Numbered from the stretch's first letter, positions 8,526 to 18,119 are shown. The stretch: 64,000 nt of DNA from an uncultured Neglectibacter sp. (GCA_946554335.1 CAMNSA010000001.1:241838-305837); one strand, 5' to 3'. The notes: generated by a model not told the origin, from the sequence alone. Translations and numbers: made by a program.

Positions 8526-9608
8526 ATGCCCGATAAGAATTGGCAATTTGAACTTGAAGAATATATAAAGCAGGGAGAGCCCGAAAGAGCCGAAAAAAGC
8601 GAAGCTTGGCAAACCGCTATCGGTCTGCAGGCGGTTGACGGGTTGAAAACCTCTGATTATTTACTGGATACTGCAAAGGAACACATTGAGGGCAAAATCA
8701 CTATCGACGAAGCTCAGAAGCGTATTCACAGCTATTACGAGCAGAGAACTACCCGCACCGAAACCGAAAACGAAACAAAGGAAGCCGACATCGTTTCCGC
8801 AAGGATCACAAAGCTGTTGGGCGAAAAGGCGTTTCAGTTTTCTCCGGCCGAGTGGATTACCATTCACCGCAGATTGTTCGAGGGCGTATTTGACCACGCC
8901 GGACAAATCCGTCAGTATAACATTTCCAAAAAGGAATGGATACTGAACGGCGAAACGGTTATCTACGCCGATTTCAATAGCATAAAAGACACTTTGGATT
9001 ATGATTTTGCCACCGAAAAACAGTTCTCCTATGAAGGGCTGTCGGTTGAAGCATCGGTAAAGCACCTTGCAAAATTTGCATCGGATATTTGGCAGATTCA
9101 TCCTTTCGGCGAGGGTAACACAAGAGCCACCGCCGTGTTTATGATTAAGTATATGAAAACCTTTGGGTTCCGTGTCAATAACGATGCGTTCCGTGAAAAC
9201 TCTTGGTATTTCCGTAATGCGTTGGTTCGAGCAAACTATAACGATTTGCAAAAAGGTATTCATTCCACCACAAAGTTTTTGGAATTGTTTTTCTCAAACC
9301 TTCTGCTCGGTACAAGCTACGAATTAAAAAATCGATATATGCATGTTGATTTTGTTGATGAAAACGCTTCCCAAAGTGCCAAAAGCGAATCGCCAAAGTG
9401 CCAAATTGACACTTTGGAATGTACTTTAGAAGAGTTGGCAGTATTGGATTTAATAAAAAAGAACCCGTCTGTTAAGCAAACCGAACTTGCAGAACAAACA
9501 GGAAAGTCCGTCAGAAGCATAAAGCGCATTATTGACTCTCTGAAAGAGAAACAATATATCCGCAGAGTTGACGGCAAACGCTACGGAAAATGGGACGTAT
9601 TAGTTTAA
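8526..9608 (+). CDS. Fic protein with N-terminal VbhA-like antitoxin domain and C-terminal winged helix
   Basis: Domains of this 360-residue protein in order: a VbhA-like antitoxin segment (about 28-72, with VDGLKTS...IEGKITIDEAQ), the Fic domain with HPFGEGNTR (192-200), and a C-terminal winged HTH (about 300-360, TELAEQTGKSVRSIKRIIDSL). The usual inhibitory S-x-x-x-E-G appears here as L-Q-A-V-D-G, and the second Fic arginine is replaced by A203, so inhibition and ATP phosphate contacts may differ from the norm. It could be a self-contained toxin-antitoxin-regulator. It is co-transcribed with the preceding fic gene. The Fic fold is certain; antitoxin assignment is moderately sure. Confidence 0.88.
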   Translation: MPDKNWQFELEEYIKQGEPERAEKSEAWQTAIGLQAVDGLKTSDYLLDTAKEHIEGKITIDEAQKRIHSYYEQRTTRTETENETKEADIVSARITKLLGEKAFQFSPAEWITIHRRLFEGVFDHAGQIRQYNISKKEWILNGETVIYADFNSIKDTLDYDFATEKQFSYEGLSVEASVKHLAKFASDIWQIHPFGEGNTRATAVFMIKYMKTFGFRVNNDAFRENSWYFRNALVRANYNDLQKGIHSTTKFLELFFSNLLLGTSYELKNRYMHVDFVDENASQSAKSESPKCQIDTLECTLEELAVLDLIKKNPSVKQTELAEQTGKSVRSIKRIIDSLKEKQYIRRVDGKRYGKWDVLV

Positions 9609-9672
9609 GTGCTTCACAGGTGATATATAGTCTTTAAGACATAACTTTTATCAAATATCCGGAGGAATTATT

Positions 9673-11520
9673 ATGGCTAAGAATATTGAACCTAAACTCA
9701 AGAAAATAGGTGATTATTTAAAACTTGAAGAAGATACTGTGTTCACTATACCAGAATACCAACGTGCGTATTCTTGGGGCATTGATAATTGCGATAAACT
9801 GTGGCAAGACATTAATGATTTTGTTGAAAGCGAAAGCAAGGATAGATACTTCTTTGGAACAATTATAATTAACTGTCAGGACAATGATACAAAGTACGGA
9901 CTTATTGATGGTCAGCAGAGAACGACTACCTTCTTATTACTTTTAAAAGCCTTACTTGTTAGAATTAATGTTGCAATTAATAGAACTGCTAGTGACGAGG
10001 ATTCCGCCAGTTTGTGCCGCGGCTTACAAGAACGCAGACGTAGAATTATGGGAATTCTGTATAAAGCTGAAACAGAAGATATTTCAGATAAGCCTGAAGC
10101 AGCAAAAGATGCCGAAATTTGTCGTCGTGATATTATTCTTGAAAACTACTCAATTAACGAACAATATAAAACTGAGTTGGCGACAATTCTTCAGGCAACC
10201 GATTTTGATTCGGCAGAAGCAAGAGTAATTAAAATCAAATACAAACAAAAAGACAATAGATACACTAATTTTTTTAGAAACTTCAAGTTCTTCTATGAAA
10301 AAATCAGAGAATTGTCCGATTCACAGTTGAACAGCATTGCTAAAGCAGTTACAGATAACTGTGAAGTAATCGAAATTAAAAGTTGGCAAGTAGAACAAGC
10401 AATCACAATGTTTAACTCGCTTAACTCCGACGGTCTCCCTCTTTATGACTCTGATATTATCTCTGCTAAATTGTATGCAGCAGCAGAAAAGAGAGGCGAA
10501 GAGAAGCAATTTGCAAGTTTATGGAAAGAGTTAAATGACATCATCAATGAATTGGAAAGCCTTCATATTGCTGATATTAATTCTATTTTGATGCAGTATA
10601 TGTATTACATACGTACTATCAATAAGGAAACAATCAGCGATACCGGAGCAATTAATGTTACGACTCCCGGTTTAAGACGATATTTTACTGAGATTAATAA
10701 AGTGCCAATTTCCGATCCTATTACAATGTGTTCGGATATGATTAGATTAGCTAAGATATGGAAAAAGGTTTCCGGCTATTCTCAAATGAGAATCTTGCAG
10801 AAATTCAACGAGAATACCAAACTGTTTTTGGCAAGCTATTTTTACAGATTCAATGAAGATGATATCACTGAAGATATTATATGTCCCATCTTTGAATGTA
10901 TGCTTCGCTTGTTTGCGCTTCTCGAACTTGTTGATGTTGGCTATTCCAGTAAATACTTCAAAACATTTTTGTTTGGAGAAGAAGCCAAATTCGTAAATAC
11001 GAGCGTTACCATTGATGAAATTATCAAAGATTTCAGTGAGCATATTGCTGCTAACTGGGATGTGGAAAGTATCGAAACAGCGATACATGATTACGACGGA
11101 AATGTGCTTGTTTATTTAAATGAGTATCTCTTTGCGAGAGAAAAAGGGATCAGTTTTACCCTTGGAAGCAAGTATGACATCGAGCACATAATGCCATACA
11201 GCGGATATAACTTACAAGAGATCCGAAAAGACGCAGAAATTGATAGCGAAGATGAGTTTTATGGTGTAGTAAATAAACTTGGTAATAAGATCCTTCTTGA
11301 GGAAAAGATAAACCGTGCGATTGGAAATGAATGGTTCAGAACAAAGATATCAACTGAACTTGAAAACAAGACAGGATACATCAATAGTGAATATCCAATT
11401 GCTCAAGCGTTGGTGGATAAATACCGTGACACTAATAAGCCATATTGGAAAAAGGATGATATTATCGATGCTACCAATAAAGCAAGTAATAGAATCATTA
11501 AGTTTATCTTTGGTAATTAA
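9673..11520 (+). CDS. GmrSD-like type IV restriction nuclease (DUF262-DUF1524)
   Basis: The 615-residue protein has the DUF262 (GmrS) domain at the N-terminus, with IPEYQRAYSW (about 26-35) and the NTPase-like motif DGQQRTT (79-85), and a DUF1524 (GmrD) HNH-type nuclease near the C-terminus with IEHIMP (about 503-508). GmrSD enzymes cut glucosylated or otherwise modified phage DNA. The single-chain architecture is a known variant. It has its own GGAGGA ribosome site, lies 64 bases after the second fic gene and is followed by an abortive-infection gene, which supports a phage-defence role. Confidence 0.93.
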   Translation: MAKNIEPKLKKIGDYLKLEEDTVFTIPEYQRAYSWGIDNCDKLWQDINDFVESESKDRYFFGTIIINCQDNDTKYGLIDGQQRTTTFLLLLKALLVRINVAINRTASDEDSASLCRGLQERRRRIMGILYKAETEDISDKPEAAKDAEICRRDIILENYSINEQYKTELATILQATDFDSAEARVIKIKYKQKDNRYTNFFRNFKFFYEKIRELSDSQLNSIAKAVTDNCEVIEIKSWQVEQAITMFNSLNSDGLPLYDSDIISAKLYAAAEKRGEEKQFASLWKELNDIINELESLHIADINSILMQYMYYIRTINKETISDTGAINVTTPGLRRYFTEINKVPISDPITMCSDMIRLAKIWKKVSGYSQMRILQKFNENTKLFLASYFYRFNEDDITEDIICPIFECMLRLFALLELVDVGYSSKYFKTFLFGEEAKFVNTSVTIDEIIKDFSEHIAANWDVESIETAIHDYDGNVLVYLNEYLFAREKGISFTLGSKYDIEHIMPYSGYNLQEIRKDAEIDSEDEFYGVVNKLGNKILLEEKINRAIGNEWFRTKISTELENKTGYINSEYPIAQALVDKYRDTNKPYWKKDDIIDATNKASNRIIKFIFGN

Positions 11521-11575
11521 GTTCTATTAATCTCTTTTTACTTCTTGCTGAGTTTTATGATTCGGAGGAATAATT

Positions 11576-12436
11576 TTGAGTGTACTTTCATTTATCGAAA
11601 AGCAAACGATTTGCCGATTGTTTGGAATAAGTGATGGGTTTATATTTAAATACTGGAGCGACAAGGGAACCCACAACAAAAGCACAACTAAAGAGTTGAT
11701 TTATGACTCTTGTGGGATAAATATTTTTGAAGATGTGGGTTACAAGGGCTTATCACAGCAAAAATGTATACAGAAGATTTGGGATGAGTGTAGCCCGCAA
11801 ATCATTGCAAAACTCTTAAAAGCATTATCAGATTATTTCTGCTTTAAGATGGGGACAGATTGGTGGTCTGATGAGGATAATTATGATTATCAACAAGTTC
11901 AGCATATTATAGAGCGATTGCAAACTTTCCAAACAGTTGAACTTCCAAAAGAAGAGAACATTAAAAATCTCAAACTTCTTTTAGAAGATATTGAAGAAAA
12001 CATTAAAAACGACAAGCCAGAATTGGTTGTTGACCGACTTCATACGTTCGCATCAGAATATTTGCGCAATTTGTGCCATACCCACTCAATTGAAACAACC
12101 GACTCTAAAGGTAACGAGTATCCGCTTCATTCACTCGCCGGAATGCTCAAAAAATGGTATGTGGATAATGCTTATTTTGATTCCGAATTTGCAGTTGTAG
12201 CTATTCAAAATTCCATTAACTTGTTTGATAAATTTAATGGTATACGAAATGACAATAGCGCTGCACATCCCAATGATTTGCTTTCAAAAGCAGAGGCAGA
12301 ATATGCTGTTAGAATCATTGCGAATACATTAACTTTTATTGATAAATGTGAAAAAAGTAAAATTAAAAAAGTTCAAACGCTTCCTTGGGATGGCGGCGTA
12401 TTATACATAGCGCCCGACGAAGAATTACCTTTCTAA
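11576..12436 (+). CDS. Abortive-infection family protein (Abi C-terminal domain)
   Basis: The 286-residue protein starts at TTG with CGGAGGA upstream. The C-terminal half (about 150-265) matches the abortive-infection C-terminal domain: a helical segment with LRNLCHTHSIE and RNDNSAAHPND, the RN...S.AH pattern typical of this family and related to HEPN-like RNases. The N-terminal half is less conserved. It probably acts by growth arrest or RNA cleavage on infection, by analogy. It sits between a GmrSD-like nuclease and DNA methyltransferases in one plus-strand run. Confidence 0.8.
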   Translation: MSVLSFIEKQTICRLFGISDGFIFKYWSDKGTHNKSTTKELIYDSCGINIFEDVGYKGLSQQKCIQKIWDECSPQIIAKLLKALSDYFCFKMGTDWWSDEDNYDYQQVQHIIERLQTFQTVELPKEENIKNLKLLLEDIEENIKNDKPELVVDRLHTFASEYLRNLCHTHSIETTDSKGNEYPLHSLAGMLKKWYVDNAYFDSEFAVVAIQNSINLFDKFNGIRNDNSAAHPNDLLSKAEAEYAVRIIANTLTFIDKCEKSKIKKVQTLPWDGGVLYIAPDEELPF

Positions 12437-12457
12437 TTGTGCTGGAGGATAAAGAAT

Positions 12458-13606
12458 ATGGCAGGAAACAAAAGTTTAGGAGTTGCTAGAGTTGCAAAGG
12501 AAGATGAGTTTTATACTCAGCTTACAGATGTGGAAAAAGAAATGCGTCATTATCGCAAACACTTCAAAAACAAAACAGTATTCTGTAATTGTGATGACCC
12601 GTTTGAAAGCAACTTTTTTAAGTATTTTGTGTTGAATTTTAATCGTCTCGGTTTACGAAAGCTGATCGCTACTTGTTATGTTTCCTCTCCGATTGCGAAC
12701 ACCCAACTTTCTTTATTCGATGTTATCGGGACTGAGGAAAACAAGCAAAACAAACCATACAAAGCTGTTGTGACAAAGGTATACGATAAAACGGGAGATG
12801 GCGGCATTGATATGTTTGATGTCGCCGAACTGTTCTAGTCTGGTGAGAATCAGCTTTGCGAGCTTGATGGGGATGGAGATTTTAGATCCTCCGAGTGTTT
12901 AGCATTACTTGATGAATCCGATATAGTTGTAACAAATCCTCCCTTTTCACTTTTCCGTGAGTATATAGCGATTCTTCAGGAACACCGCAAGAGTTTTATT
13001 GTCATTGGTAATCAGAACGCTATCACATACAAGGAAATTTTCCCTCTGTTGCGAGATAATGAAATATGGCTTGGAGACAAATCCGGAGATATGGCATTTA
13101 TGGTACCAGAATATTACGAGGCTCGTGAAACTCGTTATTGGGAAGATGAGAATGGACAAAAATGGCGTTCGCTTGGTAATATTTGTTGGTTTACAAATCT
13201 TGACATCAAGAAAAGACATGAAGAACTGATTTTGGTTAAGCGATACGACCCGGATGTTTATCTGCACTATGTAAATTATGATGCAATAAATGTTGACAAA
13301 GTAGCAGATATTCCTTGTGACTATGCCGGGGTAATGGGCGTTCCGATTACTTTTATGGAAAAATACAATCCCGACCAGTTCGAGATATTGGGGACGAGCG
13401 ACAACGGTATTGTTCCAGATGAGTATAAAACAACTCCCGGTCTATCAAAAGAATTTGTTGATGACTATTATAAAGCCGGAGGAAAAGGCTCTTATAAAGA
13501 GGGCAATCCTACCGCCGGTGTTTATAAAAATGGAATTGCATCAATGGTTTATAAGCGAATTTTCATTCGCAATAAACACCCGGAGGTGAATTTAATTGCC
13601 AAGTAA
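12458..13606 (+). pseudogene. EcoRI-type adenine DNA methyltransferase 1, interrupted by TAG
   Basis: The frame encodes a 382-codon protein of the EcoRI adenine methylase family, with EFYTQL, NCDDPFESNFF and the catalytic motif IV NPPF (in VTNPPFSLFREY). A single in-frame amber codon at 12836-12838 splits it after VAELF; the tandem paralogue has AAG (Lys) at that point and the reading frame continues intact on both sides. The start ATG at 12458 follows GGAGGA. The C-terminal half, which should carry target recognition, differs strongly from copy 2. Loss of function is likely unless the stop is read through or is a base-calling error. Confidence 0.88.
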
Positions 13607-14774
13607 ATCCGAACTGGCTTCAGCAAACAAAGCTAAAAAAGACGAATTTTATACACAACTTTCGGATATAGAAAAGGAAATGCGATATTACAGAAAGCAT
13701 TTCAAAGACAAGGTTGTATTTTGTAATTGCGATGATCCTTTTGAAAGCAATTTCTTCAAATATTTTGTGTTGAATTTCAATCGTCTTGGTTTGAAGAAGT
13801 TAATTGCCACTTGTTATGCTTCCTCACCGATAGCGAATACCCAACTTTCTTTATTCGATGTCATCGGAACTGAGGAAAGCAAGCAAAATAAACCATATAA
13901 AGCTGTTGTGACAAAGGTATATGACAAAACTGGTGATGGCGGCATTGATATGTTTGATGTGGCTGAACTTTTTAAGTCGGGAGAAAACAGTCTTTCAGAG
14001 CTTGAAGGAGACGGTGATTTTCGAAGTAAAGAGTGCTTGGAATTACTTGATGAATCGGATATTGTGGTTACAAATCCGCCGTTTTCATTATTTAGAGAAT
14101 ATATTTCTGTATTGTTCGAGCACAAAAAACATTTCATTGTTATATGAAATGTTAATGCCATTTCTTATAAAGAAATTTTTCCTTTGCTTATGAACAATAA
14201 AATGTGGATAGGTGCCAGTATCCATTCCGGTGACAGAGCATTTTATGTTCCGGATAATTATCCATTAGATGCTTCGGGATGTGGTATTGATGATGACGGA
14301 AGAAAATATATCCGTGTCAAAGGAGTACGTTGGTATACAAATTTGGATATAAGTCAGCGTCACGAAGAACTCATACCATTCAAAAGATATAACAGCGACG
14401 ACTATCCTCGATATGACAATTATGACGCCATTGAAGTGGGAAGCGTTTCCGATATACCTTGTGATTATCCTGATGTTATGGGTGTTCCTATTACTTTTAT
14501 GGACAAATACAATCCTGACCAATTTGAAATTATTGGATTAACACAAGGTTGGGACGAGTTACATTCGAAACGATATGGGCAACAAGTACAAGTATCGAAA
14601 ACCGGTAAACAGTCAAAAGTTATGAAACTTAACGACGGACCAGCTATCGAGGTCATTGAAGCACCAAAAGATAAAACATATTACATTGTTGATGGTCATT
14701 TCTATATTAAGATGTATGCCAGAATACTTATCCGCAACAAACATCCTGAAAAGCCAAAAGGGGGAAAGCAATAA
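13596..14774 (+). pseudogene. EcoRI-type adenine DNA methyltransferase 2, interrupted by TGA
   Basis: This second tandem copy starts at TTG (13596) behind GGAGGTG and overlaps the end of copy 1 by 11 bases. The N-terminal 180 residues are nearly identical to copy 1 and include NPPF; the C-terminal part is divergent. An in-frame TGA at 14145-14147 falls where copy 1 has GGT (Gly) in FIVIGN, so one base change (GGA to TGA) explains it. The frame then continues to 14774 without further stops. Without readthrough only a 183-residue N-terminal piece would be made. Its last codon overlaps the ATG of the next gene (TAATG). Confidence 0.88.
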
Positions 14775-15892
14775 TGCATATAGAGGAAAGAAAAATAACC
14801 GTTAGAGAAGTTACGGAAGGATATTTTAATGATGCCGAGGAAGGCGTAGTCGGTTACGATGAACAACTTGATATTCGACCGAAATACCAGCGTGAGTTCG
14901 TATATAAGGACGAACAGCGCAATGAGGTTATCCGCACTGTGATGAAAGGTCTGCCACTTAATGTGATGTATTGGGTCGACCGTGGTGAAGAATTTGAAGA
15001 CGATCCCGATACGCCACGTTATGAAGTTATGGACGGACAACAGCGTACAATTTCGCTTTGTGAGTATGTGGACGGCAATTTTTCAGTTGATGATATGCTT
15101 TTTGGAAATTTGCCAAAAGATAAGCAGGATGAAATCCTTGATTATGAACTTTTTATCTACATATGCAACGGAACGGAGTCGGAAAAGCTCGATTGGTTTC
15201 GTATTATCAACATTGCGGGAGAACAGCTTACCGACCAAGAACTTCGAAATGCGGTATATGCCGGAAGTTGGACTTCCGATGCTAAACGCTATTTTTCAAA
15301 ATCCGGTTGTGCAGCAGATAGATTGGCCGGAGACTATTTGAAGGGTTCAAGTATCCGTCAAGAGTATCTTGAAACTGCTATATTTTGGGTGGCTTCTGCC
15401 GAAGGAAAAACTATCGAAGGATATATGTCAGAACATCAGCACGACCCAAGCGCAGTAACGATTTGGAATTATTTCCGTTCCGTAATTGATTGGGTACAGG
15501 CAATCTTCCCAAAGAAACGCAAAGAGATGAAAGGCTTGCCTTGGGGCTTGTTTTACAATGACCACGGAAAGCGTACCGACCTTGATCCTAAAGCGCTTGA
15601 AATCGAAATTCAGCGCCTTATGGGTGATGAGGATGTTACAAAGAAATCCGGCATCTATGAGTATTTACTGACCGGGGAAGAAAGGAAACTTTCTATTCGT
15701 GCTTTTGACCGCCGTGATGCTCTTGCCGCTTATGAAAAGCAAAATCACAAATGCGCAATCTGTGGCGAAGAATTTGAGTTCGAAGAAATGCACGCCGACC
15801 ACATCAAAGCTTGGTCGAAAGGCGGACATACTACCCCTGAGAATTGCCAAATGCTCTGTAGGGATTGTAATCTTAAAAAGGGCAATCAATAA
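14774..15892 (+). CDS. DUF262 protein with C-terminal HNH nuclease
   Basis: The 372-residue protein has an N-terminal DUF262 domain with IRPKYQREFVY (about 34-44) and MDGQQRTISL (about 86-95), and a C-terminal HNH endonuclease (about 327-370): CAIC, then MHADHIKAWSKGGHT, then CRDC, giving the zinc-binding cysteines and the HNH metal site. It overlaps the upstream methyltransferase by one base and so is translated with it. A methyltransferase-nuclease pair would be a restriction-modification system; the DUF262 domain instead suggests GmrSD-like recognition of modified DNA. Which applies cannot be told from sequence. Confidence 0.9.
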   Translation: MHIEERKITVREVTEGYFNDAEEGVVGYDEQLDIRPKYQREFVYKDEQRNEVIRTVMKGLPLNVMYWVDRGEEFEDDPDTPRYEVMDGQQRTISLCEYVDGNFSVDDMLFGNLPKDKQDEILDYELFIYICNGTESEKLDWFRIINIAGEQLTDQELRNAVYAGSWTSDAKRYFSKSGCAADRLAGDYLKGSSIRQEYLETAIFWVASAEGKTIEGYMSEHQHDPSAVTIWNYFRSVIDWVQAIFPKKRKEMKGLPWGLFYNDHGKRTDLDPKALEIEIQRLMGDEDVTKKSGIYEYLLTGEERKLSIRAFDRRDALAAYEKQNHKCAICGEEFEFEEMHADHIKAWSKGGHTTPENCQMLCRDCNLKKGNQ

Positions 15893-15944
15893 ATATTTAT
15901 TGCTCTAAATAAATATTATCTATGGTTTATGCCAAAGGGGAAAT

Positions 15945-16790
15945 ATGTGGATGAAGAAAAAACAAAAAAGTACAACTCCTAAAAATGACAAACAACGATA
16001 TGAGTTAAATAAAATCATATACTTTGACAAGGAAACAATTAAAAATATCCTGCAAGAGTATTACAAGGGAACAAAGCAAACGGTCGTTAATTCAAGCGAC
16101 AGTGCGTCAGTGGCTATTGGAAGCAACATAGAAGCAGAAGCAGATATTAAATTGTCGTTGCCTTTCCTATCACGTTTGAGATTTTTGTTTTCCAGTAAGA
16201 TTTCCGCAGAGTATATTTCAAGAATTGATGAAACAGTTACAGTTACATCAACAGAAATATCCGATTTCGAGAAAATCAAAGATGGCTTTGCGGAATTCAG
16301 TAATATAACAGTGTCTGATATTGAAAATTCCGCAACGTTTTTCAGAGTTGCAGGTAATTATATCCGTATTCTCAAAGGCGGTGTTAAAGATGTGGACACC
16401 AAAGAGTTTAAAAGTGTCATGGAAGGCTATGAGGGATATGACCACTACAAACTTGATGATTTGACCTATATTCGCTTTAATACATCGGCGTTCCTAAGTA
16501 ATTATAAGCGCAATGATTTGCTCAACTCTCGTCTGAGAATCTATTGTATTTATATTGGCAAATTCCCAAAATCGAATTTTAACTTTATTGAACAGCTTAA
16601 TAAAATGCAAAAACTGTCAACAGGTGCAACTACTCAAACATTAGGAGAATTATACCCTTCACTAAGTGGTAAAAGCGAGTTAACCAGCGAAGGCGTTTCT
16701 AACGCTTGCGCCGAGTCGGAAGAAATTGCTCTCTATGATGTTGTTTATGCAAGTATCATTCATCAGGGAGGAAACCATGAGAACAATTAA
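15945..16790 (+). CDS. DUF6414-like protein, partner of AAA+ ATPase
   Basis: The 281-residue protein begins with a basic stretch and then NKIIYFDKETIKNILQEYYKG, which I recognise as the N-terminal pattern of DUF6414 proteins. A middle segment (about 60-90) is alternating hydrophobic, without a clear membrane helix. There is no enzyme motif that I can name. Its end overlaps the start of the AAA+ gene by 14 bases, so the two products are made together. The start has AAGGGGA upstream; a second ATG two codons later is also possible. The function is unknown; context suggests anti-phage defence. Confidence 0.72.
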   Translation: MWMKKKQKSTTPKNDKQRYELNKIIYFDKETIKNILQEYYKGTKQTVVNSSDSASVAIGSNIEAEADIKLSLPFLSRLRFLFSSKISAEYISRIDETVTVTSTEISDFEKIKDGFAEFSNITVSDIENSATFFRVAGNYIRILKGGVKDVDTKEFKSVMEGYEGYDHYKLDDLTYIRFNTSAFLSNYKRNDLLNSRLRIYCIYIGKFPKSNFNFIEQLNKMQKLSTGATTQTLGELYPSLSGKSELTSEGVSNACAESEEIALYDVVYASIIHQGGNHENN

Positions 16791-17916
16791 TGTTGTTATT
16801 GGATCAAAAAACTTTTTTCATGAACAGACAAAGGATTTAGCTAATGCCGTCTCCTTTTTAGAGTTAATCAAAGTCTCTGATGCGTTACAAGGCAAAAACA
16901 AAATCTTTCCTGAGAATTTGAAAGCAAATCTAATGATACTTCAAAATGATAATTATCATGGAATACGAGAGCAGGCTAACGATCGACTCGGTAATTTGAT
17001 TTATGATTTAACCACAGATGATTCAACTATTTGGATACATAATCCACCATCAAATCTGCTGTTTTTCTTAAATAACCAAAAGAACGCTTCTGAAATAATA
17101 CTAAATACTTTTCCACAGCCTCATGATATTGTTCGTGACCGAGATAAATACATTCAAGGAATTGCTGCTATAAAGGAGAATATTATTGGTCAGGATCATG
17201 CTATTATTGAAATAAGCAAGACATTGCGCTATCTAACTACAGTTAAACGTAAGAAACCGTATGTGGTAATGCTTTATGGTAATAGCAGTATCGGGAAAAC
17301 AGAACTTGTAAGGGAAATAGCAAAAAACTTTTTTGGAGGTCAACTGTTAGAGCAACATTTATCGATGTTTAAATCCAATGCAAATAGTGATTACTTGTTT
17401 GGTGACAAACCAAACAGACGAAGCATAGGGTTTGATTTACTTGAAAGAGAATCTAATCTAATATTCCTTGACGAGTTTGATAAGTGTGCCGATTTCTTTT
17501 ATTCGGTGTTCTATACATTGTTTGATAATACAGTGTTTAAGGATGCAGTCTATGAGGCGGATATATCAGGTGCGCTTATTATTTTGACTTCGAATTATTC
17601 CAATGAGGACGAGATGAAAGAACGGTTAGGATTGCCCATATTCTACCGAATTGATAAGTTTATACATTTTGAAGATTTTGATAGTGAAACCATTTTCAAA
17701 ATCGTTCAAAAAGAACTCGATGATAAATATGACGAATATAAGGAATATTTCTCAAAAGAAGAAATTTATTCGCTCGTTTCGAACCGAATTTTGAATACCG
17801 GAGAAAATGCTAGAACCATAAAGAATAAGATCCAAGCTGTGATAGAAGATCAACTTTTTGAAAAGTTCTTGAAAAACGGCGAAGATCAATCCATTGTAAC
17901 CGAAGAGGGCGCATAA
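16777..17916 (+). CDS. Clp-like AAA+ ATPase
   Basis: The start at 16777 is supported by GGGAGGA; the protein has 379 residues. It has a unique N-terminal region (1-125) and one AAA+ module: Walker A GNSSIGKT (168-175), Walker B LIFLDEFDK (228-236), sensor-1 asparagine in TSNYSN (near 273), a candidate arginine finger R291 and a sensor-2-like GENARTIKNKI (342-352). The module resembles the second ring of ClpA/ClpB. Neither a protease nor a chaperone partner lies nearby, only the DUF6414-like gene, with which it overlaps. It may remodel or sense phage proteins; that is inference. Confidence 0.88.
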   Translation: MRTINVVIGSKNFFHEQTKDLANAVSFLELIKVSDALQGKNKIFPENLKANLMILQNDNYHGIREQANDRLGNLIYDLTTDDSTIWIHNPPSNLLFFLNNQKNASEIILNTFPQPHDIVRDRDKYIQGIAAIKENIIGQDHAIIEISKTLRYLTTVKRKKPYVVMLYGNSSIGKTELVREIAKNFFGGQLLEQHLSMFKSNANSDYLFGDKPNRRSIGFDLLERESNLIFLDEFDKCADFFYSVFYTLFDNTVFKDAVYEADISGALIILTSNYSNEDEMKERLGLPIFYRIDKFIHFEDFDSETIFKIVQKELDDKYDEYKEYFSKEEIYSLVSNRILNTGENARTIKNKIQAVIEDQLFEKFLKNGEDQSIVTEEGA

Positions 17917-17938
17917 TACAATAACATTTGTTAAACAA

Positions 17939-17971
17939 AACAGGCACGAGAGATGAGTTCCCGTGCCTGTT
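17939..17971. terminator. Bidirectional terminator between AAA+ gene and TnpV module
   Basis: AACAGGCACG pairs with CGTGCCTGTT; AT-rich runs lie on both sides, so it can end the rightward cargo operon and the leftward 48-aa ORF. Confidence 0.75.
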
Positions 17972-17972
17972 G

Positions 17973-18119
17973 TCATTTTGTGTATTTGATTATGAGCTCA
18001 TCGACGCCGTCGTTGTACCTACTTTGAGATAATAGTTTATTTCGGTACTCCAGCAAACATTGAATTATAAGGCGGTGTTCGGAGTTGGTTAAGCGTAGAT
18101 AGTATTTTCGCTTTCTCAT
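17973..18119 (-). CDS. 48-residue basic protein coupled to TnpV
   Basis: This short frame starts MRKRKYYLRLTNSEHRLIIQ and ends DELIIKYTK. Its ATG overlaps the TGA of tnpV by four bases (ATGA), a strong sign of translational coupling. Similar short proteins follow tnpV in other Firmicutes elements as far as I recall. It is basic and helical; the function is unknown. Confidence 0.75.
   Translation of the reverse strand: MRKRKYYLRLTNSEHRLIIQCLLEYRNKLLSQSRYNDGVDELIIKYTK

Noticed and set aside
12836..14147. A reassigned genetic code to explain the in-frame TAG and TGA
   Set aside because: TGA is used as a normal stop elsewhere in the element (for example the integrase and tnpV), so a general code change is not supported.
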